Positions 9,628 through 19,611 are shown, numbered from the stretch's first letter. The stretch: 43,894 nucleotides of DNA from an uncultured Phocaeicola sp. (GCA_948956705.1 CARCZS010000024.1:1-43894), one strand, 5' to 3'. The notes: generated by a model not told the origin, from the letters alone. Translations and numbers: made by a program.

Positions 9628-9756
9628 CAGATTATTGAAAGCAAAAGAACTATATTTTCTTTAAAAAGCAAAGAAAATCAGCGCAAAAACATGGAATGAA
9701 TTAAACGTGTATGCAAACTGAAAAGAATATGTATCTCCCTTAAATAAGTTCAATCG

Positions 9757-9764
9757 TACATTTG
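9757..9764 (+). promoter_or_regulatory. Candidate -7 box of PUL1 susC
   Basis: TACATTTG matches the Bacteroides -7 consensus exactly, 41 bp upstream of the susC ATG. No TTTG -33 is visible about 20 bp upstream, as expected if the promoter depends on an activator, here presumably the divergent HTCS. Confidence 0.55.
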
Positions 9765-9805
9765 CCAGTACTAATTAACCTTATGTGTAACTTAAATAAT
9801 ATACA

Positions 9806-12800
9806 ATGAAAAAAATCACACTTTCACTCATTCTATTGTTGGTAGCCATGGTCACCCATGCACAACAATTTAACATTACCGGTAGCGTTGTCGACAAAAA
9901 GTCCAACGAAGCTATTATCGGTGCCAGTATAATTGTCAAAGGAACTGCTCATGGGACCATCACCAATGCAGATGGTGCATTCTCTCTTGACAAAGTAAAC
10001 AAAGGAGATGTATTAGTCATCTCGTATGTAGGATATCAGTCACAAGACATTTTTCTTAATGGAAATCAAAAGAATTTCGACATCAAGATGGTCGAAGACT
10101 CGAAAACCTTAGACGAAGTGGTGGTAGTGGGTTATGGTATCCAAAAGAAACAGGATATTACCGGCTCTGTTGTCTCGGTAGGTGAAGGCAAATTTACGGA
10201 AGGCGTTAATACAAATGCTTTTCAAATGATTAATGGTAAAGCAGCCGGTGTAAATATCAGCCAGACAAGTTCTGCTCCAGGTGCCTCAACGAAGATACAG
10301 ATTCGCGGTGCAGGTTCCATTAACAGTAGCAACTCTGCATTGGTGGTAGTAGACGGACTTCCGGGGGTAGATCCTTCTTCCATTAACCCCAACGATATTA
10401 AGTCAATAGAAATATTAAAGGACGCCTCAGCCGCAGCTATTTATGGAACACGTGCAGCCAATGGCGTCGTACTGATTACGACAAAGGGTGGCAACAAGGG
10501 AGAAATGACCGTAAAGTTCGGCGCAGAAGTAGGATTTCAGTCTGTAGCAAAAACAATAGATGTTCTCAATGGGAAACAATATATGGAAACACTGAATGCC
10601 CTTCGTTTGGAATCAAATAATCCCGAAGGAGCTATCTATACAGCAGAGCAAATTGCAGCTGTAGGTAAAGGTACAAACTGGCAGGATGAGATTTTCCGAG
10701 TTTCTGCACCGGTACAAAACTATCAATTATCCATATCCGGCGGAAGCGATAAGCATGACTATTATTTAGGACTCAGCTATTTTGACCAACAAGGAGTTGT
10801 GAAACTCTCTAGTTTAAAGAAATACAATGTAAGAGCCAATATGAATTTTACTCCAAAGACCTTCTTACGCTTTAAATTCAATATGAACTATACACGTACC
10901 GATGGAAAATCTACGTATGAAAATATGACCGGAGCCAATGAAGCCGCAGGCCCAATAAATTCTGCTCTGCAATTTGACCCGACTCTAGCTCCGGGTATTG
11001 ACCCGGAAACAGGACGTTATCGGAAAAACAGCTTTATCGCACTCGACAACCCACAAGCACTTTTATATGGTATCAGTCCTGAAAAACAAGGGAATAGTGT
11101 TTATGGAACATTCACCACAGAAATTGAGCCATTCAAAGATTTCGTGTTTACAGCCAGATTAGGTGCCACCATCGATTCTTATACCGAGTCCAGCTACAGA
11201 AGCAGAGAGACTATCAACGGATTGGCCAGTAAGGGCGAAGCCTCAAAGAAAAGTGGAGAAAATACCCAATGGCTGGCAGAATTCTTATTGAGTTATAAAA
11301 AGAATTTCAATGACGTTCATAAACTAACCTTTCTGGCCGGTGCTACATTCGAACAGTTCTTGTCACAATATGTAAGAGGAACAGCCAAAGGCTTCTTGTC
11401 GGATGTCACAGGTTTCAACAATATGCATAGCGGAGACAACCTGAATGGAGATGATGTTTATTCTTATAAAGACCGCAACCGCTTGAATGGTTTCTTAGGC
11501 AGAATCAACTACGATTTTATGAATAAATATCTACTTACAGCATCTTTCCGTTATGATGGAACTTCACGGTTCTCCAAAGACCATAAATATGCTTTCTTCC
11601 CATCCGTGGCTTTTGCATGGAGAATGTCGGAAGAACCATTTATCAAGAAGTTTGAAAATATCAGCGATTTAAAGTTGCGCATCGGATACGGACAGTTAGG
11701 CAACCAAGGTATCGCCAACTATCAAACCATCCAAACTCTTTCTGCCGGAGGCTCTGCTGTCTTTGGGAACTCACTCGCTCAAGGAGTAGTACAGGCAAGG
11801 CTTCCTAATCCCGGACTAAAATGGGAAACAACAGCAGAATCCAATATAGGTGTAGACTTTGGCTTCTTTAATAACCGTATCACAGGTAGTTTAGACTTCT
11901 ATATCCGTGATACAAAAGACCAGTTATTTAACAAACCGTTGCCCTCTTCTATAGGATTCAGCAACGTAAAAGTGAATGCGGGAAAAGTTCGTAATTCCGG
12001 TATCGACTTTACACTAAACACAGTAAATATTAACTCAAAAGCATGGGGATGGGATACTTCTTTAAACCTTTCTTTCCTAAAGAACAGAGTTAAGGAACTT
12101 CCGGCATTTATTCCCGAATTGATAACAGGTTCTGTTTCCAGCTTCATCTCCGGTTATGAAATAACCAGAGTGGGTGACCCCATTTATTCATATTATGGTT
12201 ATGAAGTGGAAGGAATCTTTCAAAAAGACGATAACATTGCCAGCTCTGCCCAGCCCAATGCCAAACCAGGTGAATTAAAGTTCAAGAATCAGGATAGCGA
12301 CAATGCCATCACTTCAAATGACCGGGTAGTATTAGGTAAACCTTTCCCCGATGTGACCTTTGGCTTTACGAATAGCCTCCGTTACAAAAATTTCTCTTTA
12401 AGCATTTTTGTCCAAGGGGTGCTGAGTATACAAACACTAGATGCAAATGTCATTGAAACACTTTACCCGACCAATGAATATCGTAACCGAATAGCTAAAT
12501 ACTATACAGGCAGATGGACTGAGAATAATCCAACCAATAAATATCCCAGCGGAGTAAATCCCTCTAATTATGGCGGACAATATTCCATTAACTCATTAAC
12601 AGTAGTAGATGCTTCTTTTGTACGCATTAAAAACATAAATCTGAGTTATGACATACCAATCAAAAAAAATAATATTATACAGGCTGCCACCATTTATGGA
12701 GCAATAGATAATCTTTTCACATTCACCGGCTATGACGGTTTCGACCCTGACGCAAGCGCATCAGGAAGCGATAAGGTTTCTAAAGTAAACTATAATAGTT

Positions 12801-12847
12801 ATCCATTGGCACGTACTGTAAGATTTGGAGTAAATATCACATTCTAA
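9806..12847 (+). CDS. SusC-like TonB-dependent outer-membrane transporter (PUL1)
   Basis: A 1013-residue SusC/RagA-family protein that imports oligosaccharides across the outer membrane with TonB energy. It has a signal peptide ending in THAQ (about residue 20), a carboxypeptidase-regulatory-like domain (22-98, VKGTAHGTITNADGAFSL and VISYVGYQSQ), a TonB-box-like segment LDEVVVVGYG (102-111), a plug domain (about 113-230, with IRGAGSIN and DASAAAIYGTRAANGV) and a long beta-barrel ending in the aromatic VRFGVNITF. It lacks the N-terminal STN domain, which fits HTCS rather than sigma/anti-sigma control. susD follows after 12 bp, so the two surely form an operon. Confidence 0.96.
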   Translation: MKKITLSLILLLVAMVTHAQQFNITGSVVDKKSNEAIIGASIIVKGTAHGTITNADGAFSLDKVNKGDVLVISYVGYQSQDIFLNGNQKNFDIKMVEDSKTLDEVVVVGYGIQKKQDITGSVVSVGEGKFTEGVNTNAFQMINGKAAGVNISQTSSAPGASTKIQIRGAGSINSSNSALVVVDGLPGVDPSSINPNDIKSIEILKDASAAAIYGTRAANGVVLITTKGGNKGEMTVKFGAEVGFQSVAKTIDVLNGKQYMETLNALRLESNNPEGAIYTAEQIAAVGKGTNWQDEIFRVSAPVQNYQLSISGGSDKHDYYLGLSYFDQQGVVKLSSLKKYNVRANMNFTPKTFLRFKFNMNYTRTDGKSTYENMTGANEAAGPINSALQFDPTLAPGIDPETGRYRKNSFIALDNPQALLYGISPEKQGNSVYGTFTTEIEPFKDFVFTARLGATIDSYTESSYRSRETINGLASKGEASKKSGENTQWLAEFLLSYKKNFNDVHKLTFLAGATFEQFLSQYVRGTAKGFLSDVTGFNNMHSGDNLNGDDVYSYKDRNRLNGFLGRINYDFMNKYLLTASFRYDGTSRFSKDHKYAFFPSVAFAWRMSEEPFIKKFENISDLKLRIGYGQLGNQGIANYQTIQTLSAGGSAVFGNSLAQGVVQARLPNPGLKWETTAESNIGVDFGFFNNRITGSLDFYIRDTKDQLFNKPLPSSIGFSNVKVNAGKVRNSGIDFTLNTVNINSKAWGWDTSLNLSFLKNRVKELPAFIPELITGSVSSFISGYEITRVGDPIYSYYGYEVEGIFQKDDNIASSAQPNAKPGELKFKNQDSDNAITSNDRVVLGKPFPDVTFGFTNSLRYKNFSLSIFVQGVLSIQTLDANVIETLYPTNEYRNRIAKYYTGRWTENNPTNKYPSGVNPSNYGGQYSINSLTVVDASFVRIKNINLSYDIPIKKNNIIQAATIYGAIDNLFTFTGYDGFDPDASASGSDKVSKVNYNSYPLARTVRFGVNITF

Positions 12848-12859
12848 AAACAAAGCACT

Positions 12860-14353
12860 ATGAAAATAAATAAATACATATATATCATTGCCGCATCATT
12901 ATTATTAAGCGGCACCATGAGCTGTACAGATTTTCTTGAAGAGAAAGTTTACACAGAATATGACCCCAATGCAATGTTGCAAGACCAGTCAGGTATTGAT
13001 GCACTGCTTGCCGGTGCCTATGCACGTTCCAGAATTATCGAGTACTCCAGCCGTAACTATACCTACCTGATGAATGAGTTTCCAACCGATATTGCTTTCG
13101 AGACAGGAGGTGGACTGGAACGTGATGCGGCTCCGTTTATCAACTTTATTTGGGCGGTAGACAATTCCATCTTAAATTCTTTCTGGGGTAAAATGTATGA
13201 GGCAATTGCCAGTGCCAATTCTGTGCTTAACGTCACAGAAGGCCTACAAGGTGTCTCAGAAGAAAACCTAAAGAAAATACAAGGAGAAGCTCGTTTTATA
13301 CGTGCCGTATCCTACTATTTCTTATATAATATCTTTGGAACAACTCCAATTATCGAAATTCCGAAAGATGCAAGTCCCGATGAAATTGAACAGATAGGCA
13401 AGTCAACCCCACGCGCCAGTCAGGAAGATTTCGTCAAATATTTAGTAGCTGACCTGACCTTTGCCGCTGAAAATCTGCCGATAGAAGAAAACCCAATCGG
13501 AAAAGCGACAAAAGGTGCAGCTCTTGCCGTTCTTACCAAACTTTATATGCATGAAAAGGATTGGGACAATGTCATCTCAACCTCACAACAAGTCATTGAT
13601 TTGAATTATTATTCATTATATGACAATTACAAGAAGATGTTTTCCATAGAAGGAGAAAATAACAAGGAATATATCTATAGAACTCCCTGTATCGCCCAAT
13701 CAGGTTATCACAATAACTATATGCCGCATGCATTTCCTCCCAATTATCCGATTCAGTCCAATTGGGTCAACTTTGGTGCACAGTTCAGGACTTACACCGC
13801 ATTTTATGAAACTTTCTTGCCCAACGACAATAGAACGGAAGTCCTTATCACAAATTACACCGATCAAAGTGGAGAGAAAGTCGAATTACTCAGAAACGAA
13901 GAAGGCGTTGCCTTGGACAATGTAAGAAGCTTTAAATATTGGCCGGACCCTGATGCTGTAGGTGAAGCAAACGGTAATGATATTGTTTATATTCGTTACG
14001 CAGATATCTTACTCTGTAAAGCAGAAGCTTTAAATGAGAAACAAGGACCCAATCAAGAAAGTATCACGCTCATCAACATGATAAGAAAAAGAGCAAAGAC
14101 CGATGAGATTTCGTTAAACGACTATAACAGTAAAGAAGCATTAAGAGACTTTATCTTAGCAGAAAGAGGCAGGGAATTTTTCTCTGAAGGCCTGAGAAGA
14201 GAAGACCTCATCAGACATGGCAAATTCATTTCTGATGCAGTAGCAAGAGGCAAGAACGCAAAGCCTTTCCATGTGCTTTATCCTATTCCGCAACGACAAA
14301 GAGAGGCTAATAGCAGTTTGGGACAAAATCCGGGATACGAAGGAGCCGAATAA
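12860..14353 (+). CDS. SusD/RagB-like glycan-binding lipoprotein (PUL1)
   Basis: A 497-residue surface lipoprotein that forms the lid of the SusC transporter and binds the glycan. The lipobox ends at Cys22 (GTMSCTDFLEEK). SusD-type helical repeats and family motifs follow: QGEARFIRAVSYYFLYNIFG, TKGAALAVLTKLYMHEKDWD, YIRYADILLCKAEALNE and LAERGREFFSEGLRREDLIR, with the usual C-terminal LYPIPQRQ and QNPGY. Length is normal for the family. The gene lies 12 bp after susC. A strong hairpin and a candidate promoter separate it from the enzyme gene at 14568. Confidence 0.95.
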   Translation: MKINKYIYIIAASLLLSGTMSCTDFLEEKVYTEYDPNAMLQDQSGIDALLAGAYARSRIIEYSSRNYTYLMNEFPTDIAFETGGGLERDAAPFINFIWAVDNSILNSFWGKMYEAIASANSVLNVTEGLQGVSEENLKKIQGEARFIRAVSYYFLYNIFGTTPIIEIPKDASPDEIEQIGKSTPRASQEDFVKYLVADLTFAAENLPIEENPIGKATKGAALAVLTKLYMHEKDWDNVISTSQQVIDLNYYSLYDNYKKMFSIEGENNKEYIYRTPCIAQSGYHNNYMPHAFPPNYPIQSNWVNFGAQFRTYTAFYETFLPNDNRTEVLITNYTDQSGEKVELLRNEEGVALDNVRSFKYWPDPDAVGEANGNDIVYIRYADILLCKAEALNEKQGPNQESITLINMIRKRAKTDEISLNDYNSKEALRDFILAERGREFFSEGLRREDLIRHGKFISDAVARGKNAKPFHVLYPIPQRQREANSSLGQNPGYEGAE

Positions 14354-14375
14354 CATAGCAAAGCAAAGGGACTGA

Positions 14376-14405
14376 CTCCAAAGGCAGGACAACCTGTCTT
14401 TGGAG
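14376..14405 (+). promoter_or_regulatory. Strong intergenic hairpin after PUL1 susD
   Basis: CTCCAAAG-G-CAGG (14376-14388), loop ACAA, then CCTG-T-CTTTGGAG (14393-14405). This gives a 13-bp stem, with one G-U pair in RNA. It begins 22 bp after the susD stop. No U tract follows, so it is more likely an mRNA 3' end stabiliser, processing site or partial terminator than a simple intrinsic terminator. Confidence 0.7.
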
Positions 14406-14514
14406 GGTATCTCTCCACACTGTTTATCCGCCATCCATCACTTTCATTATGAGAGCCATATTGGTTTGCGGTAAAGTAAAGAAGGATTCTCGGCTGAATA
14501 TCATTTTTTTATTC

Positions 14515-14522
14515 TATCTTTG
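14515..14522 (+). promoter_or_regulatory. Candidate internal promoter of the GH29-GH36/sulfatase genes
   Basis: TATCTTTG is an exact match to the -7 consensus, 45 bp upstream of the ATG at 14568. No convincing -33 box is seen. Together with the hairpin at 14376 it suggests the two enzyme genes can be transcribed apart from susCD. Confidence 0.45.
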
Positions 14523-14567
14523 GATGCACTGTCCACCAACAACCATGTGCTAAATATAGTATAAGCA

Positions 14568-17500
14568 ATGAAAAAACTCTATCTATCTATAATGCTCGTT
14601 ATGAGCTCTGTCTTGTGTTATGCACAACAAGAAATTATTGTTCCCAAACCTCATCAGCTGAAATGGCACGAAGCGGAAATGGGAGCCGTTTTTCACTATG
14701 ACCTTCATGTGTTTGATGGAATACGTTACGGACAAGGCAATAACCGTATCAATCCCATTGAAGATTATAATATATTTAATCCTACCCAACTGGATACTGA
14801 CCAATGGATTCAGGCAGCCAAAGCAGCAGGATGTAAATTTGCCGTACTGACAGCCACGCACGAAACCGGGTTCGGTCTATGGCAAAGCGACGTAAATCCA
14901 TATTGCCTGAAAGCCGTAAAATGGAGAGATGGAAAGGGGGACATCGTCCGGGATTTTGTCAACTCTTGCCGTAAATATGGTATTCAGCCGGGCATTTATG
15001 TAGGAATCAGATGGAACTCATTACTGGGTATACATAATTTTAAAGTAGCCGGTGACGGGGAGTTTGCAGCCAACAGACAAGCATGGTATAAACGATATTG
15101 CGAGAAAATGGTGGAAGAGCTATGCACACGCTACGGAGAATTATTCATGATTTGGTTTGATGGCGGAGCCGACGACCCTCATGGAGACGGACCGGACGTG
15201 GAACCCATCGTCAACAAGTATCAACCCAATTGCCTATTTTATCACAATGTAGACAGAGCGGATTTGCGCTGGGGCGGTTCTGAGTCGGGCACTGTCGGTT
15301 ATCCTTGCTGGAGCACCTTTCCTTATCCCTACAGCCATAGCAATGCCACCGAGCCCAATCGCGACCACGGAAAACTGCTGAAGCATGGTGACCCTAACGG
15401 CAGATACTGGGTACCGTCAATGGCAGACAGTCCACTACGAGGCGCCAATGGCCGCCACGAATGGTTTTGGGAGCCGGACGATGAAAACAATATCTACTCT
15501 GTGGATGAATTGATGAATATGTATGAAAAGTCTGTGGGACGTAATGCCACCCTGATGATGGGACTGACACCGAATCCTGACGGATTAATTCCCGATGGAG
15601 ACCGCCAGCGCCTTATGGAATGGGGACAGGAAATAAACCGTCGTTTCAGTACTCCACTTGCCCAGACAGCCGGACAAAAGAAAAGTCTGGTGCTGAAATT
15701 AGATAAAAAGCAAACCGTCAACTATTGTATCCTTCAAGAAGATATAGCCAAGGGAGAAAGAATCCGTCAATATAAGGTGGAAGCAAAAGTGGATGGTAAA
15801 TGGAAAACTGTATGTGCAGGGCAGTCTGTCGGCCACAAACGGATAGAAAGATTTGAGCCGGTAGAGACCGCAGTTCTTCGCCTGACAATTACAGAAGCAA
15901 TAGCGCAACCCGAAATTATCAACTTTAGTGCTTACCATATAACTCCTCTTGAACAGACAGATTACACGTACGAAAAAGGAAAATCATTCAAGGATATGCC
16001 GGCTTTGTTCATGCAAGACAGTATTGACCTGACTCATATTTCAACCACTGTCTCTTATGCCAGAACTATTCCCGAACGTACCCAAACAGTTGCTTATCCC
16101 GTAAAGTTACCGGATTATGTCCGTGGCACCTTTTTCAGCCGCGATTCAAGGCCGGGAGATTACGAATGGCCCAACAATACCAACCGGCTCCTTCCTTGGA
16201 CTTTCAATCATTTAGCCGAGCTGACAGATTCCCAATACCCGGGAATTCCTTCCAATGCCGCCCCTTCCACTGTGGGGGATGCTTTATTGCTTGAGCTTAA
16301 AAATGGAGAGTTTGTATTTGCCAAAGCTGTTGCAGGAAAAAATAGCCTAAGCTGGCTGCAAGTCAATAAAAACGATTCGATAACCCTTTACGTTTCAACT
16401 TTAGGAAAAGATGCCCTTGCCCCTACCGTTCCTCTTTTATTAACCGGACAGGCTAAATCTGTATATGAAACTGTACGCAAGGCTTATCAAGCCCTGATTG
16501 CAGACAAAGAAGTTTCCAGTTTGAAGAGCCGGACAGAGAAAGATTATTTCGAAGCTTTCCGCTATCTGGGCTGGTGCACTTGGGAACATTATCATTACGA
16601 TATAGATGAAAACAAAATAACAAACGATATCGAAGCGATTGAAGCCTCCAAGATTCCCATCAGATATGTTTTAATAGACGACGGACATCTTGCCAACAAA
16701 AACCGACAACTGACCGGTTTTATGCCTGATAAAAAGCGTTTCCCCTCAGGATGGGGAAATATCATCTCACATAAGAAGGACGATAAAATCAAATGGATGG
16801 GGCTATGGTACAGTTTATCAGGATATTGGATGGGATTATCACCTGAAAACGACTTCCCGACCGACATTCAGCACATATTATACAGACAGAACCAATGCCT
16901 GTTGCCGGGTAAAGACAGTGCCAACATCCGCACTTTCTACCATTATTATGTCAGCTCATTGAAAGAACATGGATTTGACTTTCTGAAAGTCGACAATCAA
17001 GCATTCACACTTCCTCTTTATATGGGAGGAATAGAAAGTATCAGACAGGCGGCTGACTGCAACCGGAGTCTGGAAGAGGAAATGCATAGACAGAAGATGG
17101 GGTTGATGAACTGTATGGCACAAAATGTTATCAATACAGACCATGTGCTTTACAGCAACAGCACCCGCGTCAGCATTGACTATAAGAAGTACAATGAGAA
17201 TATGGCGAAATCACATCTGTTCCAATCCTATACCAATACTTTATTATTGGGACAAACAGTATGGCCCGACCATGATATGTTCCACTCCAGCGATACTGTT
17301 TGTGGTGCTTTGATGGCGCGTTCCAAGGCAATTTCGGGAGGGCCGGTCTATTTGTCGGACTCCCCTAAAGATTTTATCAAAGAGCATATACTGCCATTAA
17401 TTGATGAACAAGGAAAGCTGTTCCGTCCCAACGAGCCGGCTGTGCCTATGCCTGAATCCGTTCTTACCAACCCATTATGGAGTGGAAAAGCCTACCGTGT

Positions 17501-17957
17501 CATGGCACCGGTTGGCAATGGTGCATTAGCGGTTATCTGTTATAACCTTAATGTTTCTCCCGAATTCCAACAAGTAGAGACAACCTTATGCAAAGATGAC
17601 TATTATTTACGCGGAGAATTTGCAGGAATCCCGACAACTCAAGCTTCGCGCATATTACTTTATGATTGGGAGAAACAAGTAGCCGAAGAACTATCCGAAA
17701 AGACCTCTATCCAATTAACCGGATTTACGGACAAGCTCTTCCATCTCTGCCCGATAGAAAAAGGCTGGGCAGTAATCGGCATTCAAGAAAAGTATTTGTC
17801 CCCCGCCACTGTTGAGATTGTCTCATTAACAGATAATCAACTGACACTAAACGTTTTATGTCCGGGTGTACTGAAAGTATGGATAGAGAAAGCCGGAAAA
17901 GCGGAGTTGAGAAGTATATCCATCAATCAACCGAAACAAATTGTAATCTATAAATAA
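14568..17957 (+). CDS. Fused GH29 alpha-L-fucosidase and GH36-like (raffinose synthase/Sip1-type) alpha-galactosidase
   Basis: A 1129-residue secreted enzyme with a signal peptide ending CYAQ (20). The N-terminal half is a GH29 fucosidase: LTATHETGFGLW (94-105), nucleophile Asp198 in MIWFDGG, and a late MMGLTPNPDGLIPDGD; residues about 370-460 are a discoidin/CBM32-like beta domain. From about 470 a second enzyme begins with a beta domain, then a barrel typical of the raffinose synthase/seed imbibition branch of GH36: YLGWCTWEHYHYD (666-678), VLIDDGH (701-707), FLKVDN with nucleophile Asp809, RVSID with probable acid/base Asp871, and DMFHSSD plus AISGGPVYLSD (921-931). Both active sites look intact. 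Family calls are firm; the substrate is inference, fucosylated and alpha-galactosylated host or plant glycans. The sulfatase gene follows after 18 bp. Confidence 0.92.
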   Translation: MKKLYLSIMLVMSSVLCYAQQEIIVPKPHQLKWHEAEMGAVFHYDLHVFDGIRYGQGNNRINPIEDYNIFNPTQLDTDQWIQAAKAAGCKFAVLTATHETGFGLWQSDVNPYCLKAVKWRDGKGDIVRDFVNSCRKYGIQPGIYVGIRWNSLLGIHNFKVAGDGEFAANRQAWYKRYCEKMVEELCTRYGELFMIWFDGGADDPHGDGPDVEPIVNKYQPNCLFYHNVDRADLRWGGSESGTVGYPCWSTFPYPYSHSNATEPNRDHGKLLKHGDPNGRYWVPSMADSPLRGANGRHEWFWEPDDENNIYSVDELMNMYEKSVGRNATLMMGLTPNPDGLIPDGDRQRLMEWGQEINRRFSTPLAQTAGQKKSLVLKLDKKQTVNYCILQEDIAKGERIRQYKVEAKVDGKWKTVCAGQSVGHKRIERFEPVETAVLRLTITEAIAQPEIINFSAYHITPLEQTDYTYEKGKSFKDMPALFMQDSIDLTHISTTVSYARTIPERTQTVAYPVKLPDYVRGTFFSRDSRPGDYEWPNNTNRLLPWTFNHLAELTDSQYPGIPSNAAPSTVGDALLLELKNGEFVFAKAVAGKNSLSWLQVNKNDSITLYVSTLGKDALAPTVPLLLTGQAKSVYETVRKAYQALIADKEVSSLKSRTEKDYFEAFRYLGWCTWEHYHYDIDENKITNDIEAIEASKIPIRYVLIDDGHLANKNRQLTGFMPDKKRFPSGWGNIISHKKDDKIKWMGLWYSLSGYWMGLSPENDFPTDIQHILYRQNQCLLPGKDSANIRTFYHYYVSSLKEHGFDFLKVDNQAFTLPLYMGGIESIRQAADCNRSLEEEMHRQKMGLMNCMAQNVINTDHVLYSNSTRVSIDYKKYNENMAKSHLFQSYTNTLLLGQTVWPDHDMFHSSDTVCGALMARSKAISGGPVYLSDSPKDFIKEHILPLIDEQGKLFRPNEPAVPMPESVLTNPLWSGKAYRVMAPVGNGALAVICYNLNVSPEFQQVETTLCKDDYYLRGEFAGIPTTQASRILLYDWEKQVAEELSEKTSIQLTGFTDKLFHLCPIEKGWAVIGIQEKYLSPATVEIVSLTDNQLTLNVLCPGVLKVWIEKAGKAELRSISINQPKQIVIYK

Positions 17958-17975
17958 CCCATAAAACAAACCTAT

Positions 17976-19529
17976 ATGAATAAAAGCTTACTATTATCCT
18001 TAGCCTTGGCTTCTGTAGCAGGAACCAATGCACAAGCACGGGAGAAAGCTACACAGCCCTCTGCAGAGCAGAGACCCAATATCATCTTATTTATGGTGGA
18101 CGATATGGGATGGCAAGACACTTCATTACCTTTCTGGACACAGAAAACACATTATAATGAAGCCTACGAAACTCCCAATATGGAACGTTTGGCCCAAAAA
18201 GGAATGATGTTTACACAGGCCTATGCCTGCAACATCAGTTCAGCTACCCGATGCAGCCTTATCACAGGCGTCAACAACGCACGCCACAGGGTCACCAATT
18301 GGACACTTGAAAGAGACAAAACCACCGACCGCCAAAGTGAAACGGTTCAATTACCGGATTGGAATTATAATGGGGTCAGTCAGGTAGAAGGTACTCCAAA
18401 CACCTTTGTCGGAACCTCTTTTGTCGATTTATTAAGACAAAGCGGCTACCACACTATCCACTGCGGTAAGGCTCATTTCGGGTCTATCGACACCCCGGGC
18501 GAAAACCCTAACCATTGGGGATTCGAAGTCAACATTGCCGGACACGCTGCCGGAGGACTCGCCACTTATCTGAGTGAAAAGAACTATGGTCATAAACGAG
18601 ACGGCCAACCTTACTCACTTATGGCCATTCCCGGACTGGAGAACTACTGGGGAACAGGTGTATTTGCAACAGAAGCCTTGACTCGTGAAGCTATCAAAGC
18701 ACTGGATAAAGCTAAAAAATATAATCAGCCTTTCTACCTGTATATGTCACATTATGCCATTCATATACCCGTAGACAAAGACATGCGCTTCTATCCCAAA
18801 TACCTCAAGAAAGGATTGACCGAAAAGGAAGCCGCCTATGCCTCACTCATCGAAGGAATGGATAAAAGTCTGGGAGACTTGATGGATTGGCTGGACAAAA
18901 ATGATGAGGCAGATAATACGATTATTATCTTTATGAGCGACAATGGCGGACTGGCTTCTGAACCTGCATGGCGTGACGGTGAACTCCATACTCAAAACTA
19001 TCCGTTAAATAGTGGAAAAGGCTCTTTATACGAAGGCGGTATCCGGGAGCCCATGATTGTCAGATGGCCCGGTGTAGTCACTCCCGGTACCCGCTGTGAC
19101 AAATATCTGATGATTGAAGACTTCTATCCTACCATCCTCGAAATGGCAGGAGTCCAAAATTATAAAACCGTACAACCGCTTGACGGAACCAGTTTCATAC
19201 CGTTGCTGAAAGGAACCGGAGACCCATCCAAAGGACGTGCAATCGTATGGAATTTCCCGAATATATGGGGAAATGACGGCCCCGGCATCAATCTGGACTG
19301 CTCCATCCGAAAAGATGAATGGAAACTGGTCTATTATTATGAGACCGGCAAAAAAGAACTGTTTAATATCCCCGAAGATATCGGAGAAAAACATGATGTA
19401 GCCGCACAACACCCTGATATTGTAAAACGCTTATCCAACGAACTAGGTAGCTACTTACGTAAGGTAGGAGGGCAACGCCCCAGCTTTAAAGCCACAAACA
19501 AACCCTGTCCATGGCCGGACGAAGTGTAA
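17976..19529 (+). CDS. Secreted arylsulfatase-type sulfatase (S1), serine-type
   Basis: A 517-residue S1-family sulfatase with a signal peptide (about 1-20, TNAQA). Metal-binding start VDDMGWQD (41-48). The formylglycine site is Ser88 in S-S-A-T-R (88-92), followed by CSLITG. So this is the Ser form, matured by a radical-SAM anSME enzyme, which would have to be encoded elsewhere in the genome. Later motifs are GKAHFG, MSDNGG (metal Asp/Asn) and the GKGSLYEGGIREPMIVRWPG stretch typical of S1. It acts in the periplasm or at the surface, removing sulfate from a sugar before or after the GH29-GH36 enzyme works. The subfamily and linkage cannot be given from sequence alone. Last gene of PUL1. Confidence 0.93.
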   Translation: MNKSLLLSLALASVAGTNAQAREKATQPSAEQRPNIILFMVDDMGWQDTSLPFWTQKTHYNEAYETPNMERLAQKGMMFTQAYACNISSATRCSLITGVNNARHRVTNWTLERDKTTDRQSETVQLPDWNYNGVSQVEGTPNTFVGTSFVDLLRQSGYHTIHCGKAHFGSIDTPGENPNHWGFEVNIAGHAAGGLATYLSEKNYGHKRDGQPYSLMAIPGLENYWGTGVFATEALTREAIKALDKAKKYNQPFYLYMSHYAIHIPVDKDMRFYPKYLKKGLTEKEAAYASLIEGMDKSLGDLMDWLDKNDEADNTIIIFMSDNGGLASEPAWRDGELHTQNYPLNSGKGSLYEGGIREPMIVRWPGVVTPGTRCDKYLMIEDFYPTILEMAGVQNYKTVQPLDGTSFIPLLKGTGDPSKGRAIVWNFPNIWGNDGPGINLDCSIRKDEWKLVYYYETGKKELFNIPEDIGEKHDVAAQHPDIVKRLSNELGSYLRKVGGQRPSFKATNKPCPWPDEV

Positions 19530-19558
19530 AGGCTTGACTCAAAACTCTATATGAAAGT

Positions 19559-19611
19559 CGGGATTATTTCATTTCAAAAGAAAAACAGGAAAGGAAATAA
19601 TTCCGATTTTT
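19559..19611 (+). terminator. Intrinsic terminator of PUL1 enzyme genes
   Basis: CGGGATTATTTC (19559-19570) pairs with GAAATAATTCCG (19594-19605) over 12 bp, with one G-U pair. The loop is 23 nt and ATTTTT follows directly. It lies 30 bp after the sulfatase stop. The T run is on the plus strand, so it serves PUL1 rather than the convergent rnc. Confidence 0.72.

Noticed and set aside
9714..9721. Minus-strand -7 box for the HTCS gene (TCAGTTTG)
   Set aside because: One mismatch at an important base and no -33; too weak to annotate.
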